Origin: Leishmania donovani
Taxonomy: Eukaryota; Euglenozoa; Kinetoplastea; Trypanosomatida; Trypanosomatidae
Direction: 5' to 3'
Assembly (NCBI RefSeq): GCF_000227135.1
Contig: NC_018259.1
Span: 355,140-419,139, forward strand
Length of the DNA stretch: 64,000 nt
The notes beneath the pieces are model-generated. The model made no database searches. It was not told the origin of the DNA and worked only from the letters and a program-made list of their open reading frames with translations. The position numbers and the translations under genes are program-made. Positions 31,003-41,992 of this stretch are shown in pieces; position 1 is the stretch's first letter, and each line of letters begins with the position of its first letter.

Positions 31003-34000
31003 TCGCCTGTAGTCTGCACATGGTGTTGGTCGTCTCCTCTGCCTCTCCCGTGGTCACCGAGATAAGGGGCACGTAGAGAGAGATGAGAGAATGAAATCAG
31101 TGAGGGATAGTGCGCAACTCGGCAAGCGAATGTAATGTGCGTCTGGCGTCTCGTAGCTCGGAGTGATGCGAGGCGCGTACGCAGATGATAAAACAAGCGG
31201 GTAGCAAAACTGACAGAGGCGGGCTGCGAGGACGGCAGATGTAGCGTGTGCCCGCAGCTTGAGGAGCCTCTTAGCCTTTCTAGATGCTTCTGCTCCTGGG
31301 CCGCTCAACGTGCATCTTAGTACCCCTTCCATTGTCTTCTGTGATTTCTTTTTCTTTGGTACACGCACTCACCATCCGAGGACTCGGGGAGGGCGCCTCC
31401 GAGACTTGTTGTCTTGTTGGTTCGGAGGCTTGCTGTGTGGCTTTTCCACCTATTGTCGTTGTTTTTCTTCTCTTTCGCCTCGACCGGAGATGGACGATGT
31501 TTGTTGTGAGCGAAGTTGCTTCTTCTCCTGCGCCGACCCCCCCCCTTTTCTCGCGTTAACTTCGTCCGCCAACCACAAGGGACAGTGACCGTGAAAGGAA
31601 GGCAAGGTACGCTCGGAGACCTTCCGGGTCAGGCTGCTGGATTCTGTAATGCTCCTCTTTACTTATTTCCTCGCTTCCCTGCTCGCCGTTCGTCCCCCCT
31701 ACCCTCCCCCTTTTGTTGTTGTTTTGGGTTGGTGCTTTCGGTAGAAGCAATCAAACAAACGAACAAGGAAAAAAAAACGACGAAAGTAAATCACAAAAAA
31801 AAAAAGAATCCCCACAACGCCCCAGCATCGCACACACACACACACACACAAAATAGAAAGCGTGGCTCGGCGATTTGCTCCCCCCTCACTCATCTCTCTC
31901 TTTCTCTGGTGTTTTGTTGTCTCTCTTTGCCTCTCTCGCTGCCTCTGCTTTCATTGCTCCACCACCCTCTCCCTCCTTTGTTGTTTCATGTTAGTCGCGT
32001 GTACTTCCGTTGCCTATAAGGACGCCATGCTTGCTTCTTCACCCTTTCATCTCCCCATCCGTGTGCTTTCCGTACTCTCGTGATGTGCGCGACGGCTCTT
32101 TTTTATTTGCTTCGTCGTCGACTTGTTGTTCTGTTGCGTTGTCGTTGTTTATTTCTCGCGGATGTCTTCTTTGCCTCGTAATTGTGAAGCTTTCTTCTAA
32201 GATTAGTTCTTCTCTTCCCTTTTGTTTTTCGTGCTCTCTGTTTCATGTGCGTGTTTTGTGTGTGCCGTGTCTTGTGTGATGACCCCTTCTCCCTCTGGTT
32301 CCTTGAACCGCCTTCTCTTCTTCCTCTCGCTGCTTTGCTGGTTTTCGGGGTGGCTTTCGGTGTCTCTGCGTGTTTTCTTCTTCCTCCCTTGCCCACCTGG
32401 ACCTTGCTCACTTGTCTCTATTGCTCTCTAAGCATAGGCTGGCAAGCAAGCTCATACCTGCGTGTTCAGAGCTGCCCCCCCTTCTCGCCCCCACATACCC
32501 AGGACACGAAGGTCGATACAAGAAGGCAGCAGAAGGGGGAGTGAAAAGAGAAGGCACTGACTTTGCTGAACCACTGAAATGCACGCAAGTATACGAATAA
32601 GCTGTTGAGCACACCTAAAACAAAACACTTGAACCCACAAATGCCCGGCACTCAGCCGCGAACCTCACACTCAGGCGCACAAACCCTCTTTTTCTTCCTC
32701 CCTCTGTGCCGCTCTCATTCTTTGCCTTGCACACGATCTGAACTGCATCTGCTGGCATGTTTGTGTGCGTGCGTGTCTCTCATTTTTACAGGTTACGCTG
32801 CCTCTTTCGTTGCCGTGTTGCTTTTTGCTTTCTTTCAAACTCCTTCCTTTCGTTGGAAATCAAAAAAAAAAAAAAGGATGTGCGCACACACATCTCTCTC
32901 TCTCCCTCATCAACCGCCTTTTCCGTCTTCATCCCTGCGACTTCGTAGCTGTCCTTGTGCCTTCAAGTTGTCTTCTTCTCCCGCCTATATACATCTATAT
33001 ATACATACATATACACACATACACATACATCTATACCTTTGGTGTGGTGGTGTTGGGTGTCTATGCTTTCACGTCTCTTCATTGTTCATCTTGTCATTAA
33101 TCGCGCGTAGATGCACGCTAAAATAAAAGATTTGCATGCAAATCTGCGCATGCGTCTTTCTCTCTTTTTTCGTTTTCCGTTTTAGTTCTCGGGTGTCTGT
33201 GAGCGCCCTTTAGCCTTCGGTGATGTTTTGAAGGCCCGCGTGTGTGTCAAGAACGTTTACGCAGTGATTCCTGTACTGCTGGCCGGTTCAGGCGACAAAT
33301 TTGATTTTTGCCATCGATTTTTTTTTTTTGGTCGCGGACTCTTGGACATCCGCACTTGATTAACTGGTCTTGCTTTCCGTTCTGATTTGAAAATATACAT
33401 AGAGCTTATGTTTATGTGTATACATGCGTGTGCCGGCGCATGTGTGATTCTCAGCCATCGATTTTCATTAATGATCGTCTTTTTGTTGTTGTACTTGCTT
33501 GTCGTTTCGAAACTACAAACTGGCACACATCATCCCCCCCTCTCTCTCTCCCACCTCTTCCCCCCGACTTTGCCTTTTCTGTGTGTTTTTTTTTTTTTCG
33601 TTTTGTTTGATTTCTCTCTCTTCCTCAAACGTTTTGCAGCTTCACTTCAGGCACAGTATGGAAATTTCTGTGTACTTATCCGTCGCTTGTCACCTCTCTG
33701 TTTCTATTACTCGTGTGGTTTTCTTTTTTTTTTCGGCTCTCTTCCCTGTAGTCTGCGAGTATTGTGAGTGAGCGTTCATTTGTGTGTGCGTGCATGTGTA
33801 CTTTGGTGCTTTCTTTTTTTTTTTCCGTCCTATTCCGAGTCTTTTCATTCTCCACGACTTGGTCTCTCTTTCCGATCCTCTCTTGCTTCACTGGCTTCCT
33901 GCCTTTGCTTTTTTTTTTCTGTGCAGCGTGTGACTGAGATGGAAAATGGCGTTGGGCACAGGCACCAACGCAAAACCAAAAAGGAAAAAGTCGCCTTGGC

Positions 34001-37000
34001 TGTTTGTTCTCTACATTCTCTGTATATGCGCCGTTCATTCGTGCTCACGAGCATCCGAAAGTGCGCTTCTGCCACTGTAAGCATCGATACGTTCTCAGCG
34101 TGAGTGTGTTCTGGGATTGATGACATTACTGCGCTTGTAACGCCTCGTTTCCCCGTCCTCCAAGCTCGCTCTCCATCCGAGAATGAGTGGCGGATACGTG
34201 AACCAGGGTTTTCGGGTGCTTGAGTGCGAGAGAATTGCCAGCGGCCACTTTTCAATGTAACCCCTCACCTGTGTCCCCTTTTGTCGTTTTTTTTTCCGCT
34301 CCCTCCTCCCTCGTTTCAACTGTCTGGAGGGAGGCGCTTTCTCTTCTCTCATCTTTCTTCCTTCGCTCCACTCTCCCCGGTATCAACTCCGCTTCTCTGT
34401 CTGTTTGTGTGAGTGTGTGTGTGTGTCTGTGTGCGCGCTGTACGCCGTCGCGGCGACTTCCTTGTTGTTCTCTTTCTCTCTTTCGTCAACTTCGTTTACG
34501 CTGCCATTCTCGGCTGAAGCCTCTTCTCAGTTTTCCGTTGCGCTTTTAAACAACACGGGGGAGTGTTGAGGCGTGTGTGTGTTTGAATGGGAGGGGCAGC
34601 ATCAATGCCCGAAAGAGGATTCGGAGACGATCGCGGATGAACAGAGAGAGGTCACGCACATAGAGACGCGCACGCACTGGAACGCAAAACCAGCATACGC
34701 CGCAAATACAAAAGGAAACACGACAGCAACTTTACGCAGGCAAACGCATGCACCCGAGCACAACTACGTATACACCCGAACGCGCCATCTTTCCTGACGA
34801 TACCATCACCAGCGTTGATGAGTAGTATGTTGTGCGTTTGCGTGTATGTTGCCGATCTTTTCTTTTTACCACTTTCTTCATTGCTTTTCGGTTTTTCCTT
34901 TTGTGTGTACCTCCTTTTCCTTTCCTTCCATCTTTCTTTCTCTTGTGTGAGTGACCGTGCGTGCGGTCTAATGTCATCATTGTCATGGTCTCTCTCGTGG
35001 CTCTCGTCATTTTGTTTTGGTTGCTGTTTGTTTTCTTTCGCTCTTGCTTACCCGTGTAGGAGGTTCCCGTCTTGTGTGATTTCGTTTTCCCTTGAATGCG
35101 GCGACTTTTTTCTCAGACCTTTTGTGTGTGTGTGTTTTCCGTTCTCCATGTGACCGCATGCGCTACCTTTCTTTTTGTCCCTCGACGCTGTCCTTCCATT
35201 GGCCGTCTGGATCGAGCTTCGCACTGTGTACCAGCTATTTTTCCGGCGGTGTCGGTGGCGCTTTCGATGAATTTTTCTTCCTGCAAGCACGCATCAGTGG
35301 GCTTATCCTATCGCGTCGGTGCAGGCACGAGCAGCCACACAGACACACACACACGCACACGTACACATGTGAAACTCCACCGCTCCCTTGAATATAATAA
35401 TAAGCGGAGACAGATAACACACACCTTCATGCGTGCATTTACGTATGATCCCTCTTGGGGTCTCTCGCACTTCTCCTCTGAAGCCGACGTTTTTCTTCAT
35501 CTTTTTTGTAAAGCCTGGAGCCCTTTGCCTCCTCCAAGACTGCTTCTTTTTGCAAGTACTGTTTTTGAGTTTGTGCGACGTAGGTCGACGCTGCCTTTGG
35601 TCGTCACTGCGAAGCCTCTCTCTGTGTGTCCTCGCCACCACACACACACACACACGCACATGCATCCGTCCTTTTTTTTTCGCGATTATTATTTTTGTTG
35701 TTACTCCGAGTGGTGCTTTGTTTTTCGCCGTTTCCGGGGCTTAACCGCCCTTTTCGTTATCATCACCACAGCTTTTGTGTGTGTGTGTGTTGTTGTTTGT
35801 TGTGTGTGTAGGTGTCTGTCTATGAGTGTCTGTGGCTCGGCCATCTTCTCCTTGCCGCTTTTTCCTCCCGTTTTGAGGTGTCTTCTCCGTTGTGGCTCAG
35901 CCAGCGTCCAAAAAGAGGAGAGACATCCAAAAAAAAATGAACGGAAACATTTCAGCGCACAGACAGCAGCTGTGATCGAGCCGCGTTCCCGCTTCTTCTC
36001 GTTATTCCGCTGGTTGGGAATGAAGAAAAAGCAAAAGAACGGTAGGCTTTTCGCCGAGAAGATGGCGACTGACATCGGTCTCCCGTTTTTCTTGGCACTC
36101 TCTCTTTCAGTTCCGATGGAAAGAACAACATGGTCGAATGCTTTGGTAAGTACACGCGACCATCTACGTTGACCTCACTGGCCCTGAAGTTCCACTTGGG
36201 GGGCTCAGGGGATGGTGCGAGCAGCCGAAAGTCTCGTGAGCAAAGAAAAGGTATGCGTGCACACACAGACAAAAACGAATAGCAAGCCTGGTGCTACCTC
36301 GGTGCTGGGGCGTTTGCTCACCTCGTTTGTGATCTGTTCATCATTGATCACGTTTTTTTCTATTTTGCGCTTCTTCGCAGCTCTTCTGTTTCTTTCTTGC
36401 TAAGCGGGAGTGGCCCTCACCCCTGGGGGGACCGATGAGGGAGTGCCCCTGGTTTTGCGTATGCGTAGGCGTGCGTGTGTGTGCGCGTGGCCATGCTGAA
36501 AGGGATTAAGGGTGTGAATGACTCAAATGTCAGCATTTATTTTTTCCCTTGAGTGTTTTTGTTTCCGTATTGTGCGTGTGTTCTGTGCATGCACACACAG
36601 ACACACATACACATACATATGTTCCTCTTGTTGTTAGCTCTCAACTGGCGCACACGCACACACGAAACCAACGGAAGGCCCCTCGCAGCTCTCTGTGCTC
36701 GTTTCCTCACCTTCATCGACGGTGCGAGGTCTTTCTCTTGCTAGCACGTTGCTGCTTTATTTTCGTTTTTTTTTTTTCAACTTCTCTCTGTAAGTGCCTG
36801 CCCGCCTTGAAGGGCTGTTGGTGAACACCTCATGTGTCGCTCTGGCCTTGTTCCTTTTTTTTTGCCTTTTTGTCTTCATAGCACTTGGATTCTTTCATTT
36901 TTTTTGTTTCATTTCTGTCTTCACTGCGGTTGCCGATAACACTGATTGTGTGTGTCTTCTCCTGTTTTGCATTGCGCCGGTAGATTCCTTTTCGTGTGTG

Positions 37001-39115
37001 AGTCACAAGATGCGGATGAGGAGGAGGGAGGAGAAAGGGAAGGTGCGGACGGGTGATGTGCGGGGTAGGCCCCAGGCAGTGGCTGCCAAAGTGCTACACA
37101 GGGCTCTGTGGACGTTGCATGATGTCCTCTTTTTTTTGTTTGAGCACCTTTCTTCCGTCCCTCCATGCGGACCGTGCGCATCAACGATGGCAAATCTTTG
37201 ATATGTGGCATGCTCTGAGACCGTCTCTGCCTTGGCCTTCATCTCGTCTTCCATATTGAACAGTAGAACACAAATACATACAAACGCCCCCATCCCCCAC
37301 CACCCACCCACACACACAGACACCTCCCAAAGAAAAAAAAGCGTGCACGTTTTTTTTTTCTGTTGCCCTCTTGAGCGCCTGCACAGAGCAGACATCCGTT
37401 TTTCACCCTCTCCCTCCCTCGTGCCACTCCCTCCTCTTACGATGCAGTCCCACCCTCCATTTGTGTGACACTTTTTTTTTTCGGCGGCGCTTGCGCTTTT
37501 ACCCGCTTGCCTGTCGTTGAACGCAGAGAGGGAGACGCACGCAACGGAAAAAAAAAAGAACGGCACATGAGCACCCACACGCAAAGATGTGCTTTATGCG
37601 CAATGGGAACTTGTATGGCTGCATATGTGAGCGTGCTATAAATGGTTGCGTGCACGTTCCTGTACTACCCCCCCCCCCACTCCCCCAATACTTCCACGGC
37701 CACCCCGTTCATAGCGACGTTTTTTTTTTTTTTTCGCTTCTCGCTTTTGAGGCCGACCATCTCCACCGCCAAAATACCTCTCTCTTCATTTGTTGTGGCG
37801 GGCACGCATACGCTCCTTTCCCGTGCCCCCGTTCTGCTTTGCTTGCTCCGATGCGTCTCTGCCTCCTTTTTTTTTCGTGCGTGTGTGTGTGTCGCCTTTC
37901 ACTCTCTTTTTTCTTCATCTTTTTCGCTTCCCATGGAGAGTGCCTCTGCACGTCCTTTGACTGTTCTTTTATCTTTTCTGTCACCAAGACCTTCTTTGTT
38001 TCGCTTCTTCTGCTTGTGCGCTCCCGTGTGTGCGTGTATGCGTGCGTTAGTTGTTCTCTCTTCCTCGTCTCTCTTTTTCTTTTCTGTGGTGTTATTGGAG
38101 TCTTTTGTTGGGTTTCTCTTCTTTTTTTTTCTGTGAGTGCGGACGTCTTCGCTTCTCCTCATCTTGATATTTGTCAGTTGCTCTGTGCGTGTGTGTGTGT
38201 GTGTCTCCGTTTCTGTGGTGGCAGTGTGAAAGACAAGCGGGAGTGCCGGCGATAGAGGGAGACGGTCGTGTCATGGGTGCTAGCGTACGTCTATTCCGTC
38301 GAGTTAGGCATTTCCGTGTGATGGCGGCTTCTCTAGGGCTCTGTTCCCTCGCTATCGCAGTTGACGTTTGGGCATCGGCTGCCGCCAAGCTCTCTGATGC
38401 AGCATGAAGGCACTCCAAGGAGTTCTCGATCAGTAACGTGGGCAACACATCACCATGCGTGCGGACTCGAAAAAATTCAGCAATAAGTGGAAGAATAGAT
38501 CATCGAAATGCGGTCGCGTGTGTATGTGGGGGGGGGGGGCAGAGCGGGGGGACGAAACGAGAGAAAGAGAGGCAGCCGTGCGAGAGATGTGAGTGGTGCT
38601 GCGATGCCTCTCTTCCACCCAACGCGGAGCTGCCGCGGCTTCCGGCTGCTCCTGCTCACCCGACCCTTTCTCTCTCTCATTGCTGTGCGACTGGATCCTG
38701 GACTGACTGGTGACGTCACTGCCGGAACACGGGCGTTGTCTGTAGCCCCTGCTGGGGTGTAGACCAGATAAGGCCATGGATAGCCTTCGGAGTGGTTCAT
38801 GCGGTGAAAAACGACAAGGAAACCCGCCGCACAGGCGCGCCGTGCTTCGATTCACCGTGCTCTCTCGGCTCTTCAGTGGGACCCCAAGCCTTGGCATGAT
38901 AAAACAAGAAGCAATGTCCTGGAGAAACGGGCATCAACGCTGTTCTCCCTCACAGCTCCTCCAGAGCATGCAAACGGCGACATTAGCAGACAGAGAGGTG
39001 AAGGCAGAGAGGAGCCATGGGAGAGGAGAAGCGTACCCGATGGGAAACCGAAAAACTCTTTAGAGGCTCTCGGTGTCATCTTGATATTCTTTCCTCTCTA
39101 TTCTCTGCTTCCCCG
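31003..39115 (+). other. 8 kb gene-free, T-rich stretch
   Basis: Sense-strand T/C/G-rich sequence is packed with poly-T, poly-C, CA and TA tracts and many overlapping short frames of Phe/Ser/Cys/Val codons. The longest (35096-36172, 358 codons) has no domain and reads through CA repeats and poly-T, so I do not call it a gene. A less biased island occurs near 38,220-39,060, without recognisable content. It could be very long UTR sequence or a non-genic chromosomal region. Confidence 0.5.
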
Positions 39116-39499
39116 GGCCCGCGGCTTGCCCACCCCCTGCGTGGGCTCCCCCGGCACGCGTGGCTAGGCCAGCCCCTGCCACCCGCACGACGGACGCCAC
39201 CGCTTTCCGCCCTCGAGCAGGACCGTGGACGTGGCCGGCGTTTGCATCAAGGCATGCGGTGCACCCGGGCCGGTGTGGCGCCGGTGGTGCGGCAGGTGGG
39301 CGGTGAGGGGGGAGGGAGAGGCGGGGAAGAAGGCGGAGAGCCCGCTCGACGCATGGCCCCGCTTCGACGGCAGCGCGGTTCGTCGCGGAGGAGCAGGGTT
39401 GCGCCGTGGCGCAGCAGAGGGGTGGGTGAGCTGTGGCCGTGATATGGGCTTCCTTGCTGATCTGTTGGCGGCGGTAGAATGGGCACGTTGGTGTGTGAG
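39116..39499 (+). mobile_element. 5'-truncated retroposon copy C
   Basis: Corresponds to copy A from 29136 to its 3' end with a few substitutions (for example GGCCGGCG and ATCAAGG where A has GGCCCGCG and ATCATGG). It shares with copy D an extra CACGTTGGTGTGTGAG at the 3' end. A variable 5' end with a constant 3' end is the hallmark of non-LTR retroposition. Confidence 0.85.
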
Positions 39500-40318
39500 A
39501 GCGTCTTATCCTGTTTTCAGGTTTGAATGCGAATGGCAATATTAGTAAAGAAAGTCCTTAAGAATCGGCGCCTGTAAGGGAGCAAGAGGAACGCGCTTCT
39601 CTCTGCGGTCTGCGTTCATGAGATCACGATGAGGAGTTGCGAGAGCGCTCCTCTGTGCTTCTTAGTGCTTATATATTATTTCTGGTTTCCTCCGAATACT
39701 AGACTGTGTGAAGGCGAAGCACGGGGCAACGGACGTGTTGCTTCCGCGGGCAACTGGGGAGCGAGGAATCATCGACGTGACTCGCTTCCGCTCTCTGCGT
39801 TAGGTGCTTGTGCTGCATGCCATGCTGCGTACTTTTTTTTTTGGTGTTTTTTTTTCTGCTTGATGGTACACTTGCCATCTCATATGGCGTTCGCAGGTCT
39901 TGCGTGCAGAGAAAAAAAATCTTCCACACGACTCACTCCCATTCTCTGTCTCTCTCTCCCTCTCTCTCGGTCCCTTGACACACGCCTCTTCTTCTGCGTC
40001 TGACCCTTCTGTTCACGCATGTCCCGCCTTTCAGCACAGTAGCTACTCCGGTTGCAACTCACTACCGTATGTGTGGCAAGTGCCAAGGGGAATAAAGGTG
40101 CACAATCACGCTTGCACGAATACGACGTCGAACCTCGTGTGTGTGTGTGTGGGGGGGGGGATCCATGTGGTGCACGTGAATCCTATTAGTGCATTCTGTT
40201 GGGGTTTCGTTCTCGGTTGACCACGTGGTGTGCGCGCCTGGACGCTTCGCAAAGGTCGGTGTCGCCGTCGGCGCTTTTCGGTTCTGCGGTAAGTGCATGC
40301 CTTCACGGCTGCCGGCTT
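39500..40318 (+). other. Spacer upstream of VPS23, no gene seen
   Basis: Contains poly-T tracts (39,831 and 39,848) and a TG/G run near 40,138-40,160. It probably holds the leader DNA of the VPS23 gene. Confidence 0.5.
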
Positions 40319-40401
40319 CGGTCTTTCCGGTTTGCCTTTGCCTCCTCTTGCCCGCGGTCTTCTTCTTCGCCGTCTCCCGTGCGCACCTCATTCGTCCCAA
40401 G
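40319..40401 (+). promoter_or_regulatory. Candidate spliced-leader acceptor for VPS23
   Basis: A long, interrupted C/T-rich stretch ends with AG at 40400-40401, 150 bases before the ATG at 40551. Confidence 0.45.
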
Positions 40402-40550
40402 ACGCACAAAGCTCGGCTGCGTCGCGCCTCTCGTCACTGGGCGTGCTGCCCTGCAACGCTTGCGCCGGTGTTCGGAGGGAGGCACAGCCTTTCTCCCAAC
40501 CCCAAATTCGCCTGGCTACCCAACAGCCGCGCGGCTGTCCTTTCCTGACA

Positions 40551-41780
40551 ATGGAGCTGACACTGCATCAGGCGGCAGACATCTCGATTGTGTCGCAGTA
40601 CTATTCTCCCGTCGCTGCGAGCGCCATCACGTACGCGATCAGCAACTTCCTTCCGTATGCGAACAACTTTCCCAACGCGAAGGTGCGGCTGACGCCTGGC
40701 AAGGACATTGCCGAGCCGCTGCACTTTGAATGCTTCTTGACGATCCGCAAGAGCCCCCAAGACACTCAGGGTACTCCCCTGCTCGTGGTGATCTCCTTCG
40801 CGGATCATTATCCGCAGCAAATGCCATCTGCCGTTCTCGTGCCGCCGCCTGGTGGGGAGAAGATTAAGCACCCGTACTCGGTCATGTCGATCGACGGACG
40901 CATCCAGGTGGAGTGCTTGTCGTTTTTGCGGGGGGTAGTGCGGCCGTACTCGTTGCTGGACATGCTGCTCGCCATTAGCGAGCAGTTTGAGCTGGAATAT
41001 CCCCTCGTCGGGGCGAACTACGTTCCTCCTACCGCAGCGGCGAGTGATCTGCTCAGTGCTCAGAGTGCCGAGCTGAGCGATATGGACCCCGCCCGCCAGT
41101 CACTGGTACAGGAGGCGGCGGAGCGTGTCGTGATTGATGTGAACCAAAAAGCTAGCAAATACCTTGACATGCGCGAGCAGGCTCTCCTGTACCTGCAGAA
41201 GCTGAACGAGTCGAACCGGGAGCTGCAAAGGGCTAAAGAGATCCTGACGGAACACCAAGACGAGCTACAGGAGTACTTGCCCAGCGTAGGGAACGTAAGC
41301 TCACTCGTGCGTCAGCTGGACGGGCACGAGGACACGGTAGAGGAGCACGCTAACTGCCTCGTCCCCGCTGATCCGCTGCAGGCGCGTGCGCTGGAGCTTC
41401 TGGCAGAGATTCATGCAGCGGACGACACGCTGGCGTTGTTGGAGGAGGGGCTGAAGCGAGAGTTGATGACCTGTGACGACTACGTCAAGAACGTCTCCGA
41501 TGTCGGCCGAGAACAGTTCGTATCGCGGCACTTGTACTTGAAAGTATCGGATAAGCTAGGCAAGACAAGCAGCGGCGCAGCGGCCACCACACCCGTCTCC
41601 ACACCACCCCCTGGCCAGTCGCCCCGCTCCCCACCAGAGGTGCCGCAGCGGCTCGCGCCGACAGAGGCTCTGCGGATGGAGTTTCCGTCGGCTGATGTCG
41701 ACGTCATTCGTGATGTTTTGGCGTCCGTGGAAGGTGACCTGACAATTGCCCGACAGCAGCTCAAGATGATGTTCCCCTAA
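40551..41780 (+). CDS. VPS23: ESCRT-I subunit Vps23/TSG101 with C-terminal CUE-like domain
   Basis: The protein has 409 residues from the ATG at 40551. An upstream open frame to 40293 begins without ATG. A UEV domain covers about 1-155. It resembles an E2 fold, but the active-site cysteine position (GRIQVECL) is Gln119, as expected for an inactive ubiquitin-binding variant. A coiled coil lies at about 180-265. The steadiness box (about 273-333: ADPLQARALELLAEIHAADD, then LKRELMTCDDYV) is diagnostic of Vps23/TSG101 and forms the ESCRT-I core with Vps28 and Vps37. After a Pro/Ser linker, residues 371-409 (LRMEFPSADVDVIRDVLASV) match a CUE ubiquitin-binding fold, which I do not recall in animal or yeast Vps23. 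It should act at endosomes in sorting ubiquitinated cargo. A retroposon remnant lies in its likely 3' UTR. Confidence 0.9.
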   Translation: MELTLHQAADISIVSQYYSPVAASAITYAISNFLPYANNFPNAKVRLTPGKDIAEPLHFECFLTIRKSPQDTQGTPLLVVISFADHYPQQMPSAVLVPPPGGEKIKHPYSVMSIDGRIQVECLSFLRGVVRPYSLLDMLLAISEQFELEYPLVGANYVPPTAAASDLLSAQSAELSDMDPARQSLVQEAAERVVIDVNQKASKYLDMREQALLYLQKLNESNRELQRAKEILTEHQDELQEYLPSVGNVSSLVRQLDGHEDTVEEHANCLVPADPLQARALELLAEIHAADDTLALLEEGLKRELMTCDDYVKNVSDVGREQFVSRHLYLKVSDKLGKTSSGAAATTPVSTPPPGQSPRSPPEVPQRLAPTEALRMEFPSADVDVIRDVLASVEGDLTIARQQLKMMFP

Positions 41781-41992
41781 GGAGGGAGTACGCTGCGGCG
41801 CCGCTTCCCACACTGGGTGCAATCACCTCCAAAAGCGCAGCAACGCCACGAATAGATACAGCGCCAGAGATCGCACGATGGGATCGTGGAAAGGCGAGAT
41901 ATTCGGAAGCGAAAGACGAGTTCTCTGCCATCGCTCTGCTTTACCTATGAGTTTGATGCGGCCTCCTAGCCGAGAAAGAGCCTCGCATCATG

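Noticed and set aside
35096..36172. 358-codon + strand frame in the gene-free region
   Set aside because: It reads through CA repeats, poly-T and splice-like tracts, has Cys/Phe/Ser-biased low-complexity sequence and no domain.
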